This document shows positions 1 to 7,206 of a DNA stretch of 19,551 bases, one piece after another. Source of the DNA: Mucilaginibacter sp. UBA4741 (lineage in GTDB: Bacteria > Bacteroidota > Bacteroidia > Sphingobacteriales > Sphingobacteriaceae); assembly GCA_002403905.1 (NCBI GenBank), contig DHIR01000038.1:12317-31867 (forward strand). Direction: 5' to 3'. The position numbers and the translations under genes are program-made. Every line of letters starts with the position of its first letter. Positions within the stretch are counted from its first letter, which is position 1. Below the pieces are notes generated by a model, which saw only the letters and a program-made list of their open reading frames with translations, made no database searches and was not told the origin of the DNA.

Positions 1-1391
1 TAGCCTTTAAATTTCTTATCGGTATCAATTAAGTCTTCAACTGTTTGGCAAGCATAAATTACGGTTGAGTGATCACGGCCGCCAAAGAAATGACCTATTG
101 ATTTTAATGAGCTTTTGGTATGCGCCTTAGCCAGGTACATAGATATCTGACGGGCCTGCACGATCTCACGTTTGCGGGTTTGTGATTTTACCATATCAAT
201 TGGCACTTCAAAATACTCGCAGACCAGGTTTTGGATATACTCCATTGAAATTTCTTTCGATGAGTTTTTTACAAAGTTTTTCAGCATTTGCTTGGCCAGG
301 TTCAAGTCGATCTCCTTACGGTTAAGGGTTGATTGTGCCAATAATGATACCATCGCGCCTTCTAGCTCACGCACGTTGTTATCAATATTGTGCGCAACGT
401 ATTCAATTACATCATCGCTCAACTCAATACCATCCTGGTAAGTTTTATTTTTAAGGATAGCCATACGGGTTTCCAGATCAGGGATCTGCAAATCGGCCGA
501 AAGGCCCCATTTAAATCTTGATAGTAAACGCTCCTCTAAACCGGCAAGGTCCTTCGGTGCTTTATCAGATGTAATGATCAGCTGCTTGCCAGATTGGTGC
601 AGGTGATTGAAGATATGGAAAAAGAAATCCTGTGTTTTTTCTTTACCGGCAAAGTTGTGCACATCATCCATAATCAGCACATCAATAGCCTGGTAAAAGT
701 TCACAAAATCATTTATGTTATTATGCTTTAAGGCATCAACAAATTGTTGTGTAAATTTCTCGCATGATACGTATAGCACCAACTTATCAGGCAATGAGCG
801 TTTAATTTCATTACCTATGGCTTGCGCCAGGTGGGTTTTACCTAAACCTACGCCACCGTATATCATTAACGGGTTAAACGAGGTACCGCCCGGTTTGGCA
901 GCAACAGCATATCCTGCTGAGCGTGCTAAACGATTACAATCACCTTCAACAAAATTCTCGAAAGTATATTGACGGTTTAATTGCGGGTCTACATTCAGTT
1001 TCTTTAGGCCGGGAATTACAAATGGGTTCTTTATATCCTTATTTATAGAAATAGGAATAGGCATTGACTGATGTTTTGACTCTGCGCCATTACCGTTTGA
1101 AGGCATATTAGTTGTATATGGTTTGCTGGCTGATGATTGCTCAACTACAATGTTATATTCTAAACGCCCGTCATCGCCTAATTGTTTTTTTATTGTTTTA
1201 CGCAGCAGCTGAACATAATGTTCTTCCAGCCATTCGTAAAAGAATAAACTAGGTACTTGTATAGTAAGGACGCTACCTTCCATACGTAATGCTTTAATTG
1301 GTTCGAACCAAGTTTTAAAGCTTTGCGCAGGGATGTTGTCTTTTATTATTTGAAGGCAGCTATTCCAAACGTCAGTACAAGTTTTTTCCAT
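1..1391 (-). CDS. dnaA: Chromosomal replication initiator protein DnaA (3' end cut by window edge)
   Basis: DnaA is the AAA+ ATPase that binds DnaA boxes and opens the replication origin. The reading frame starts at ATG 1391 and runs open to the window edge, giving 463 codons, so only about the last ten residues should be missing. Visible landmarks are an N-terminal domain I starting MEKTCTDVWNSC, a poorly conserved linker near residues 85-125, Walker A GGVGLGKT at 179-186, Walker B with D242-D243 inside VLIMDDVHNF, and the C-terminal DNA-binding signature GGRDHSTVIYAC with R439, D440 and H441. The residues after the Walker B aspartates are V-H-N where many DnaA proteins have I-Q-F; I think this is a lineage feature. 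A long noncoding region lies upstream and no DnaA-box cluster is visible there. The identification is secure. Confidence 0.97.
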   Translation of the reverse strand, partial: MEKTCTDVWNSCLQIIKDNIPAQSFKTWFEPIKALRMEGSVLTIQVPSLFFYEWLEEHYVQLLRKTIKKQLGDDGRLEYNIVVEQSSASKPYTTNMPSNGNGAESKHQSMPIPISINKDIKNPFVIPGLKKLNVDPQLNRQYTFENFVEGDCNRLARSAGYAVAAKPGGTSFNPLMIYGGVGLGKTHLAQAIGNEIKRSLPDKLVLYVSCEKFTQQFVDALKHNNINDFVNFYQAIDVLIMDDVHNFAGKEKTQDFFFHIFNHLHQSGKQLIITSDKAPKDLAGLEERLLSRFKWGLSADLQIPDLETRMAILKNKTYQDGIELSDDVIEYVAHNIDNNVRELEGAMVSLLAQSTLNRKEIDLNLAKQMLKNFVKNSSKEISMEYIQNLVCEYFEVPIDMVKSQTRKREIVQARQISMYLAKAHTKSSLKSIGHFFGGRDHSTVIYACQTVEDLIDTDKKFKG

Positions 1392-1840
1392 ATATGTTTT
1401 TAGTAAAAGATTGATTTTCAACCCCCCAGCGACACTTTCATTGGGATTGCTACGGAACATCGAATATTCGGAAAAAAAGCGAATTAAAAAATTCTTTTTT
1501 CACTTTTTATGAAAATAAATTTAAAAAAAAGTGCTTCAAATATTGTATAATTCTAAAGATTAAAAGTTATATTTCGCATGAAACAAACTCCATTATATCC
1601 CCTTTAATAGTAAACATTGCGTTTCTGGCTGTTTTAGCCACATTATTGTTACCTGGTTCAATTTTTTACGCCTTAACATACGCTTAACAATAGGGCAACA
1701 TTGTCTTAATTTTAGGAATGTCTAGTATTTAGGTGGTTTTACAAGCTATTTTTAAACGATAATCCTTTCCTTTTTCTTAAATAAATTTCCCAAAAGAAGA
1801 GTGGAGAAATTTCAAGATTTTGCAAGTTTTGGTAATGTGA
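1392..1840. promoter_or_regulatory. 449-base noncoding region upstream of dnaA
   Basis: No credible coding frame lies here. The dnaA-proximal half is very A/T-rich and holds three small palindromes: CGAATATTCG at 1461-1470, GAATT-N4-AATTC at 1481-1494, and CACTTTTT at 1501-1508 paired with AAAAAGTG at 1526-1533. A TGGCT-gtttt-AGCCA hairpin sits at 1626-1640. The region should contain the dnaA promoter and the 3' end of the mutase transcript. I could not place a convincing -7 element: the best match on the minus strand, AATATTTG at 1536-1543, misses the first base of TAnnTTTG. No TTATCCACA-type box was found, so an origin is not supported. Confidence 0.5.
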
Positions 1841-3385
1841 TCAATATTCGCCAAAAACAGCACGAAGTGTGTCGGCAATTTCGCCTAGTGTGGCATAACT
1901 TTCAACCGCTGTTAATATATAAGGCATTAAATTCTCACTACCATTTGCCGCTTCTTTCAGTTTTTGCAGGTTATTTGCTACCGCGATGTTATCCCTTTGG
2001 GCTCTTAGCTTGTTAATTTTTTCTATTTGGTGCGTGCGGATGGAATCGTCAACGCTGAAAACATTGGTAAACGGCACTTCTTCCTGCGCATATTTATTTA
2101 CACCGACTATTACTTTTTCGCCGCTTTCAATTTCATTTTGATACTGGTAGGCTGAGCTTGCTATCTCTTGCTGAATATAATCCTGCTCAATAGCTTTTAC
2201 CGAGCCGCCCATGGCATCTATCTTATCTATATATAATTGTGCCGCGGTTTCCAGTTCATCGGTCAGCGCCTCTATAAAGTATGAGCCGGCTAATGGGTCT
2301 ACCGTGTCGGTAGCGCCACTTTCAAAAGCGATGATCTGTTGAGTACGTAAGGCAATCTTCGCGGCGGCCTCGGTTGGCAGAGCGATAGCCTCGTCATACC
2401 CATTGGTATGTAATGATTGCGTACCACCTAATACTGCAGCCAGCGCCTGCGTGGTTACACGCACTATATTATTCATGGGTTGCTGCGCGGTTAGGGTTGA
2501 GCCACCGGTTTGTGTATGAAAGCGCAGTTTTTGCGCGCCGGCATCAGTAGCGCCCAGCTCTTTGGTAATATGTGCCCACATGCGCCGGGCCGCTCTAAAC
2601 TTGGCTATCTCCTCGAAAAAATTATTATGGCAATTAAAAAAGAAGGATAATCGCTTTGCGAAAATATTTATATCCAAACCCTTTGTTAAAGCAGCTTTTA
2701 AATAAGCCTTGCCATTAGCTAAAGTAAAAGCCAGTTCCTGCACGGCGGTTGATCCCGCTTCGCGGATATGATAGCCCGATATGGATATGGTGTTCCACTT
2801 GGGTACTTCTTTGCTGCAATATTCAAACACATCTGTTATTAACCGCATGGATGGTGCAGGCGGATATATATAAGTACCACGCGCGGCATACTCTTTTAAT
2901 ATATCGTTTTGTACGGTGCCCGATAATTCATTTAAGTTGGCCCCCTGTTTTTTTGCTAACGCGATATACATGGCCAGCAAAATTGGCGCTGTAGCATTAA
3001 TGGTCATCGATGTGGTGATATCCTTTAGCTCAATACCATCAAATAATATCTCTATATCTTTTAATGAATCAATAGCTACCCCAACTTTACCCACCTCACC
3101 TTCTGCCAGTGCATGGTCACTGTCATAACCTATTTGTGTAGGCAGATCAAAAGCTACCGATAGGCCCATAGTACCCTGGCTTAATAAATAATGGTAACGT
3201 TTGTTTGATTCTTCGGCGGTGGAGAAGCCTGCATATTGACGCATGGTCCAGGGCTTGCCCCGGTACATGTCTTTTTGTATGCCGCGGGTGTATGGAAACT
3301 CACCGGGCAGTTCATTCATTTTGGAAGGCTCGGTATAAACCTCCTTAATTTCAATACCCGATGTAGTTGTACGTTTACCCGCCAT
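1841..3385 (-). CDS. Methylmalonyl-CoA mutase, stand-alone large (catalytic) subunit
   Basis: The 514-residue protein is the substrate-binding TIM-barrel half of the B12-dependent acyl-CoA mutases. It ends before the cobalamin-binding domain: no DxHxxG motif follows, so it needs a separate small subunit, which is not in this window. Against Propionibacterium mutase (recalled numbering) it aligns without gaps over the active site. Y51 in RQYAGF matches Y89, R169 in ARGTYIYPP matches the carboxylate-binding R207, and H206 in [11 protein letters not shown] matches H244. As I recall, isobutyryl-CoA mutase has Phe and Gln at the first two positions, so the sequence favours methylmalonyl-CoA as substrate, that is succinyl-CoA/propionate interconversion in the cytoplasm. 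It lies 5 bases after the 176-residue membrane protein gene, so the two are probably co-transcribed. A role with another short acyl-CoA remains possible. Confidence 0.92.
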   Translation of the reverse strand: MAGKRTTTSGIEIKEVYTEPSKMNELPGEFPYTRGIQKDMYRGKPWTMRQYAGFSTAEESNKRYHYLLSQGTMGLSVAFDLPTQIGYDSDHALAEGEVGKVGVAIDSLKDIEILFDGIELKDITTSMTINATAPILLAMYIALAKKQGANLNELSGTVQNDILKEYAARGTYIYPPAPSMRLITDVFEYCSKEVPKWNTISISGYHIREAGSTAVQELAFTLANGKAYLKAALTKGLDINIFAKRLSFFFNCHNNFFEEIAKFRAARRMWAHITKELGATDAGAQKLRFHTQTGGSTLTAQQPMNNIVRVTTQALAAVLGGTQSLHTNGYDEAIALPTEAAAKIALRTQQIIAFESGATDTVDPLAGSYFIEALTDELETAAQLYIDKIDAMGGSVKAIEQDYIQQEIASSAYQYQNEIESGEKVIVGVNKYAQEEVPFTNVFSVDDSIRTHQIEKINKLRAQRDNIAVANNLQKLKEAANGSENLMPYILTAVESYATLGEIADTLRAVFGEY

Positions 3386-3390
3386 TGCTG

Positions 3391-3921
3391 CTAAAATAAT
3401 TCTTCCAGTTCTTTACGGATCAAACTCAGGCCAATATCATACGGGTTATTATCCGACTGGCTTATATGCGTCAAAATAGTTTTGCTTAGCTCCAAACCGG
3501 TAGCAGTTTCGGGCAGGTCTTTAATAGATTTATTAATTACGCCCAAGGTTTCGTCCTTTAAACGTTTTACAATGGTCCAGGTATTTGCACTTACATAAAT
3601 TTGTTGTGTTACGTTGTGCTGATACTCATTACGCAGTTCGGCAACTATCAGCATATATAATTCGGCAGCCGAGTAATCCGGATTATTTAGGCGGATAAGG
3701 AGGTTAGCCGGGTTAATACGCTCTATAAATAATACCACACGCTCATAAGCCTGTAGCTTTAACGGCAATGTTTGGCTGCTGATGGTTTTTTTCAATTCTA
3801 TCAGTTGTATGTTTTCAGACCGGTCTAAATATGGTTTTAATAAATAGAAGGCTATCCATACCACTCCCAGCCCGGCAACGGTGTATTTTACAATATCTAA
3901 TAAATAAGTATATGCTATCAT
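3391..3921 (-). CDS. Membrane-anchored protein of unknown function, co-transcribed with the mutase
   Basis: I do not recognise a characterised function. The 176-residue product has one hydrophobic segment at about residues 9-28 ([15 protein letters not shown]), followed by a charged, mostly helical soluble part that contains [14 protein letters not shown] and ends KELEELF. It looks like a conserved Bacteroidota family of unknown function (possibly DUF7935, from memory only). There is no signal-peptide cleavage site, so the N-terminus most likely acts as a membrane anchor with the rest in the cytoplasm. The ATG at 3921 is chosen because the hydrophobic segment follows at once and no better start exists. 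The stop is 5 bases from the mutase ATG. It has no cobalamin-binding DxHxxG motif, so it is not the missing mutase small subunit. Confidence 0.75.
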   Translation of the reverse strand: MIAYTYLLDIVKYTVAGLGVVWIAFYLLKPYLDRSENIQLIELKKTISSQTLPLKLQAYERVVLFIERINPANLLIRLNNPDYSAAELYMLIVAELRNEYQHNVTQQIYVSANTWTIVKRLKDETLGVINKSIKDLPETATGLELSKTILTHISQSDNNPYDIGLSLIRKELEELF

Positions 3922-3958
3922 TTTAAGTTTAATGTTAGGTGCAGGTCATAAATAATGC

Positions 3959-3978
3959 TGCGGAAACAAAAATCCGCA
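3959..3978. promoter_or_regulatory. Perfect inverted repeat, candidate operator in the divergent iron-sulfur carrier / mutase promoter region
   Basis: TGCGGA (3959-3964) and TCCGCA (3973-3978) are perfect inverted half-sites separated by eight bases. They lie 8 bases upstream of the -7 element of the iron-sulfur carrier gene, where the -33 contact would be, and 38 bases before the start of the divergent 176-residue protein gene. No T-run follows and both flanking genes point away, so a terminator is unlikely. The binding protein is unknown. Confidence 0.4.
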
Positions 3979-3986
3979 TTTTACCT

Positions 3987-3994
3987 TATATTTG
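3987..3994 (+). promoter_or_regulatory. Bacteroidota -7 promoter element of the iron-sulfur carrier gene
   Basis: TATATTTG matches the TAnnTTTG consensus in every fixed position. The start codon is 20 bases further on, which leaves a short leader ending in an A-rich stretch (taattaaaaataag). No clear TTG/TTTG -33 element is present at the usual distance. Confidence 0.55.
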
Positions 3995-4014
3995 TGTAGT
4001 TAATTAAAAATAAG

Positions 4015-4368
4015 ATGAGTACTGCTGTTGAAATTGCACCTGCACCGGTTACCCTTACAGAAGGAGCCGTTAAAGAATTACATAAATTAAGAGATCAGCA
4101 AGAAATTGGCGACGATTTTGGCCTGCGCATTGGCGTTGAAGGCGGCGGCTGCTCTGGCATGAGTTATGTTTTAGGCTTCGACCAGAAAAAAGATGGCGAC
4201 CAGGAATATCAAATAAATGGCCTGCGTGTTTTTATGAACAAAGCACATGGCATGTATTTAATGGGTATGGAAGTAAATTTCCAGGATGGCTTAAACGCCC
4301 GTGGTTTTACATTTGCTAACCCTAACGCTGCAAGTACTTGTGGTTGCGGTACTTCGTTTGCGGTATAA
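4015..4368 (+). CDS. A-type iron-sulfur cluster carrier (IscA/SufA/ErpA/HesB family)
   Basis: The 117-residue protein is a typical A-type carrier that takes Fe-S clusters from the assembly scaffold and hands them to apo-proteins. The three ligand cysteines are all present: C46 in GGGCSGMSY, and C109 and C111 in the C-terminal CGCG. FGLRIGVEGGGCSG and the ending TCGCGTSF are diagnostic of the family. The length fits (about 105-120). The ATG at 4015 follows an A-rich leader and a good -7 element. It stands alone here, divergent from the mutase pair and with no other suf/isc gene next to it, so which subtype (IscA, SufA or ErpA) it is cannot be decided. HemH with its cysteine-rich loop and IspH further along the window are possible cluster recipients, but that link is only inference. 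Confidence 0.93.
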   Translation: MSTAVEIAPAPVTLTEGAVKELHKLRDQQEIGDDFGLRIGVEGGGCSGMSYVLGFDQKKDGDQEYQINGLRVFMNKAHGMYLMGMEVNFQDGLNARGFTFANPNAASTCGCGTSFAV

Positions 4369-4380
4369 CTTCTTTTAGAA

Positions 4381-4481
4381 TCAAGATACAAAAGTCAAGA
4401 AACAAGACATAAGCGGGTTCTGTTTCCTGGCTCTTTTTTATTTATCTACTAGCCAGTAAACTCTTTATTCTTGTATCTTGA
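4381..4481. repeat. Long imperfect palindrome between convergent genes
   Basis: The outer arms TCAAGATACAA (4381-4391) and TTGTATCTTGA (4471-4481) are perfect inverted copies. Inside, the arms continue imperfectly with caagaaacaaga-like words against tctttattcttg. An inner stem CTGGCT (4427-4432) / AGCCAG (4451-4456) flanks a T-rich loop. It lies between the 3' ends of the iron-sulfur carrier and DUF3347 genes, so it could end transcripts from both sides. The wording resembles A/T-rich dispersed repeats I associate with Bacteroidota intergenic DNA. Confidence 0.6.
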
Positions 4482-4490
4482 CTCTCCCGT

Positions 4491-5003
4491 TTACTTCGCC
4501 ACCTTCAAAACTTCTTTAACACTCCCGCAATCCAACATACTTTTACCATAGTATGGATTTTCTATAGCCGGCTTATCGCTTAACCATGACGATTTTTTCA
4601 TAGGGCAATACTCCCAGTAAATTGCTGTGTTGTTTACCGGGAATGCTTTTAATATCGCGTACATGTTTTTTGATAGCGATGCAAAATGTTCGCGCTGGTG
4701 ATCGATCACTGCTGTTTCGCTAATATGGCGGCTATCAAAGCTTAGTTTATCAACATAGCTTTTCCAGATTGTTTGTTGCTTATCCGACATATCTTTAACC
4801 GGCACAGTGCCAATTTGTGCGTATAAAAGCTTGGCTTTACTTTCGGCAACAGCACCATCGTCAGCTGTTAACGCGCTTTTTACATCTAAATAAGCTGTAA
4901 CAACGTTGGTTATTGATGTACTTACGACAGGGGTCTGAGCCCGTACATTAGCAACTATTATTAATAATAGCAGGGTTGTAAATATTGATCTGATAGCTTT
5001 CAT
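4491..5003 (-). CDS. Secreted DUF3347 domain protein, possible metal-binding
   Basis: The 170-residue product starts with a clear signal peptide (K2, hydrophobic core FTTLLLLIIVANV, cleavage after about VRA-22), so it is periplasmic or surface-exposed. The rest matches the DUF3347 pattern: a helical region with H93, H102 and H106, then YWEYCPM with C133, W140-L141-S142, and NPYYGKSMLDCG with C159. In other proteins this domain occurs with copper/heavy-metal efflux components, and the paired Cys, Met and His residues would suit metal binding, but that is inferred. No efflux pump gene is adjacent. It is a single-gene unit, divergent from the ABC permease gene and convergent with the iron-sulfur carrier gene. 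A perfect inverted repeat in the 143-base divergent region may regulate it. Confidence 0.85.
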   Translation of the reverse strand: MKAIRSIFTTLLLLIIVANVRAQTPVVSTSITNVVTAYLDVKSALTADDGAVAESKAKLLYAQIGTVPVKDMSDKQQTIWKSYVDKLSFDSRHISETAVIDHQREHFASLSKNMYAILKAFPVNNTAIYWEYCPMKKSSWLSDKPAIENPYYGKSMLDCGSVKEVLKVAK

Positions 5004-5091
5004 AATATTTCTAATTAATGCTGTGAATTTACTACTTTCCTGTTAATTAAACCATCAGCAGGCTTTAGCTTACTATTTAATACTTATAAAC

Positions 5092-5108
5092 TGTAACAAA
5101 ACGTTACA
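5092..5108. promoter_or_regulatory. Perfect inverted repeat, candidate operator between DUF3347 and the ABC permease gene
   Basis: TGTAAC (5092-5097) and GTTACA (5103-5108) form a perfect 6-5-6 inverted repeat in the divergent intergenic region, ending 38 bases before the permease ATG and starting 88 bases from the DUF3347 ATG. A -7-like TATATTTA (5135-5142, last base off consensus) precedes the permease. The arms resemble a dimeric repressor site. A CRP/FNR reading TGTAA-N7-TTACA has one base too many in the spacer. No regulator gene is nearby. Confidence 0.4.
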
Positions 5109-5146
5109 TGGTTAAGTCTTATTGCTAAGTTTTTTATATTTATACC

Positions 5147-6388
5147 ATGCCGGTAAAAACCACTCTTAGAGAAAATATATCCATAGCCCTGCAATCTATA
5201 GCGGGAAACCGACTGCGCACCTCGCTTACGTCGTTAATTATCGCTATTGGTATAATGGCTTTGGTGGGCATATTAACAGCTATTGAAGGTATAAAACAAT
5301 ACACTACCGATGCTTTTTCGAGCTTGGGGGCTAACTCTTTTACCATACAAAATCGTGGATCTGGAGTTAACTTTGGTAATGGTGGGCACCGTAAAAGATA
5401 CCCATCAATCCGGTATGACCAAGCCCAACGCTTTAAAACACTATATAAGTTACCGGCATTAGTCTCTATAAATTTAGATATATCCGGCTCTGCTATTGCC
5501 AAGTACGGCAGTGAAAAAACCAATCCAAACATCCAGGTAACCGGTACTAACGAAAATTATTTGCAAACTAATGGCTACAAATTGGCGTTGGGGCGTAATT
5601 TCTCAGAGTCAGAGCTGGAGTATGGTGCCAATGTGGTTATTATTGGTAATGAGATGAAAACCAAGCTTTTTAAAAATGAGGATCCTATTAATAAATCGAT
5701 CTTTGTTGGTAGTAGTAAATTTAGAGTGATTGGCGTTTTCGCATCCAAAGGCAGCTCCAGCTTAGGTGGGGGCGACAGGTTGTGTACCATACCTATATTA
5801 AAAGCTAAACAAATATCAAATATAACCAATCCATCATTCGCAGTTACAGTAATGGTTACCCGCGGCGGCAGTTTTGACGCAAGTATTGGGGAAGCTACCT
5901 CGCTTTTCAGAAACATACGCAGCCTGCCTGTAGGCAGCGCCGATAATTTTGAAATTACCCGCAGTGACTCGGTACAGCAACAACTTTCCGGGCAATTAAC
6001 CGGAATGACTTGGGCCGGTTTTGGCATAGGTATAATCACTTTAATTGGCGCAGCTATTGGTTTAATGAATATTATGCTGGTATCGGTAACAGAACGTACC
6101 CGCGAAATTGGCATACGTAAAGCAATTGGTGCCACACCTGCAGTTATACGCAAGCAATTTTTAATTGAGGCTATTGTAATATGCCTTATAGGTGGTATAG
6201 GCGGCATTATACTAGGCATGGCCATGGGCAATCTTATAGCCATACAAATAAGTGGCAAGTTTATTGTGCCGTGGTTATGGCTTTTTTCGGCAATTGCTTT
6301 GTGTACTTTAATTGGCCTTATGTCCGGTTTTTATCCTGCTAAAAAAGCCTCAAGGCTTGACCCGGTTGAGGCTTTGAGATACGAGTAG
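5147..6388 (+). CDS. MacB/FtsX-type ABC transporter permease
   Basis: The 413-residue inner-membrane protein has the MacB/LolC-type plan: an N-terminal cytoplasmic tail, TM1 at about 25-45, a periplasmic core domain of some 240 residues (about 50-287), then TM segments near 288-312, 340-366 and 374-396. The conserved FtsX-domain cytoplasmic loop ERTREIGIRKAIGA is at 316-329, and the C-terminus ends PAKKASRLDPVEALRYE, as in many family members. Such permeases couple a cytoplasmic ATPase to work on periplasmic substrates (lipoprotein release, drug or peptide export) without carrying solute across the inner membrane themselves. No ATPase, membrane-fusion or TolC gene is adjacent, so the substrate is unknown and the ATPase must be encoded elsewhere. 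The gene is a single unit, divergent from the DUF3347 gene. Confidence 0.92.
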   Translation: MPVKTTLRENISIALQSIAGNRLRTSLTSLIIAIGIMALVGILTAIEGIKQYTTDAFSSLGANSFTIQNRGSGVNFGNGGHRKRYPSIRYDQAQRFKTLYKLPALVSINLDISGSAIAKYGSEKTNPNIQVTGTNENYLQTNGYKLALGRNFSESELEYGANVVIIGNEMKTKLFKNEDPINKSIFVGSSKFRVIGVFASKGSSSLGGGDRLCTIPILKAKQISNITNPSFAVTVMVTRGGSFDASIGEATSLFRNIRSLPVGSADNFEITRSDSVQQQLSGQLTGMTWAGFGIGIITLIGAAIGLMNIMLVSVTERTREIGIRKAIGATPAVIRKQFLIEAIVICLIGGIGGIILGMAMGNLIAIQISGKFIVPWLWLFSAIALCTLIGLMSGFYPAKKASRLDPVEALRYE

Positions 6389-6463
6389 ATTTCGGATATC
6401 GAATTTTCGATTTCGGATTTATTATTATCTAAAAACACAATTTCGAAATTGGACATCCGAAAT
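6388..6463. repeat. Palindromic A/T-rich repeat between convergent genes
   Basis: ATTTCGGAT (6389-6397) pairs perfectly with ATCCGAAAT (6455-6463). A second direct copy, GATTTCGGAT, is at 6409-6418, and a related AATTTCGAAATT palindrome is at 6439-6450. The element fills the whole 74-base gap between the permease and the PHP phosphatase gene and reaches into the last stop codon. It may act as a two-way terminator or be a copy of a dispersed intergenic repeat. Confidence 0.55.
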
Positions 6464-7206
6464 TACTTCAACATTATATTTTTAAGCGGGTAATTAGACA
6501 GGATTTTTTGCACATACGGAAAATTCAATGCATCCTTAAAAGCTGCGGCATGACGCGGATGATGCATATCGCTTGATATAAAATCTACTATATAACCATC
6601 TACCATAGCCTCGGCTTTTTTCTTAACATCTTTGCCGTAATAGCCTGTTAATGATATGGTATTCATCTGCATATTACAACCCCAGTCGCGCAAATTTGCC
6701 ATATCGGCTATAGTCATATAAGCATATCTTTCAGGATGTGCTAATATAGGCTTGTAATCACCCCACTCAATCATTCTTTGTATAACCTCAAATGCATTGG
6801 GTGGCGGGCTAATAAATGAATATTCAAAAAGGGCATAATTATCGCCCATGTCCATTAATTTTTTTTCGTTCACACGTTTCTCAAAAGTTTCATCAAAATA
6901 ATGTTCGGCAGCAGCTTCAATTTCTATATCGATGTTTTGTTTTTTTAACTCGGCTTTTAATATTTCAAGCGCGCCGTTAATTGTTTCGGGCGTGTTCCTA
7001 TAAAAATCAACCATTATATGTGGGGTGGCAATGATCTTTTTAATACCCAGATCCATCATTTTCTTAATCAGGAATATAGACTCTTCCGTGTTTTGCGCCC
7101 CATCGTCAATACCCGGTAAAACATGCGAATGCATATCAACCATGACCGACTCATAATTAAAATCCGGATTTACCTTATTTTCTTTCTTTTTAAAGAAATT
7201 AAACAT
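6463..7206 (-). CDS. CpsB/YwqE-type PHP-family tyrosine-protein phosphatase
   Basis: The 247-residue cytoplasmic protein has the PHP metal-binding motifs in order: H26 and H28 in DMHSHVLPGIDDGA, H63 in IATPH, E101-H102 in AAEHYFDE, H157 in LAHPERY, and D213 and H215 in SSDMHH. This set, with the length of about 250, fits the metal-dependent phosphatases that dephosphorylate the tyrosine-rich tail of Wzc-like kinases controlling capsule/exopolysaccharide export. It is the last gene of the nucleotide-sugar unit; its ATG directly abuts the rfbB stop with no base between. That location supports a polysaccharide role, though no kinase or export gene is in the window. A different phosphoester substrate cannot be excluded from sequence alone. 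Confidence 0.87.
   Translation of the reverse strand: MFNFFKKKENKVNPDFNYESVMVDMHSHVLPGIDDGAQNTEESIFLIKKMMDLGIKKIIATPHIMVDFYRNTPETINGALEILKAELKKQNIDIEIEAAAEHYFDETFEKRVNEKKLMDMGDNYALFEYSFISPPPNAFEVIQRMIEWGDYKPILAHPERYAYMTIADMANLRDWGCNMQMNTISLTGYYGKDVKKKAEAMVDGYIVDFISSDMHHPRHAAAFKDALNFPYVQKILSNYPLKNIMLK

Noticed and set aside
172..972. Plus-strand frames opposite dnaA
   Set aside because: They are antisense to the clear dnaA frame, have no domain signature and lack plausible start context.
1536..1543. Minus-strand AATATTTG as the dnaA -7 element
   Set aside because: The first base is off the TAnnTTTG consensus, no -33 partner is visible, and it lies about 145 bases from the ATG.
1392..1840. 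Replication origin next to dnaA
   Set aside because: The gap is A/T-rich but no TTATCCACA-like boxes were found on either strand, and dnaA is often not at the origin in Bacteroidota.
5575..6258. A 227-codon minus-strand frame opposite the ABC permease gene
   Set aside because: It is an antisense shadow of a well-supported gene, with low-complexity Ile/Pro/Met-rich composition and no recognisable domain.
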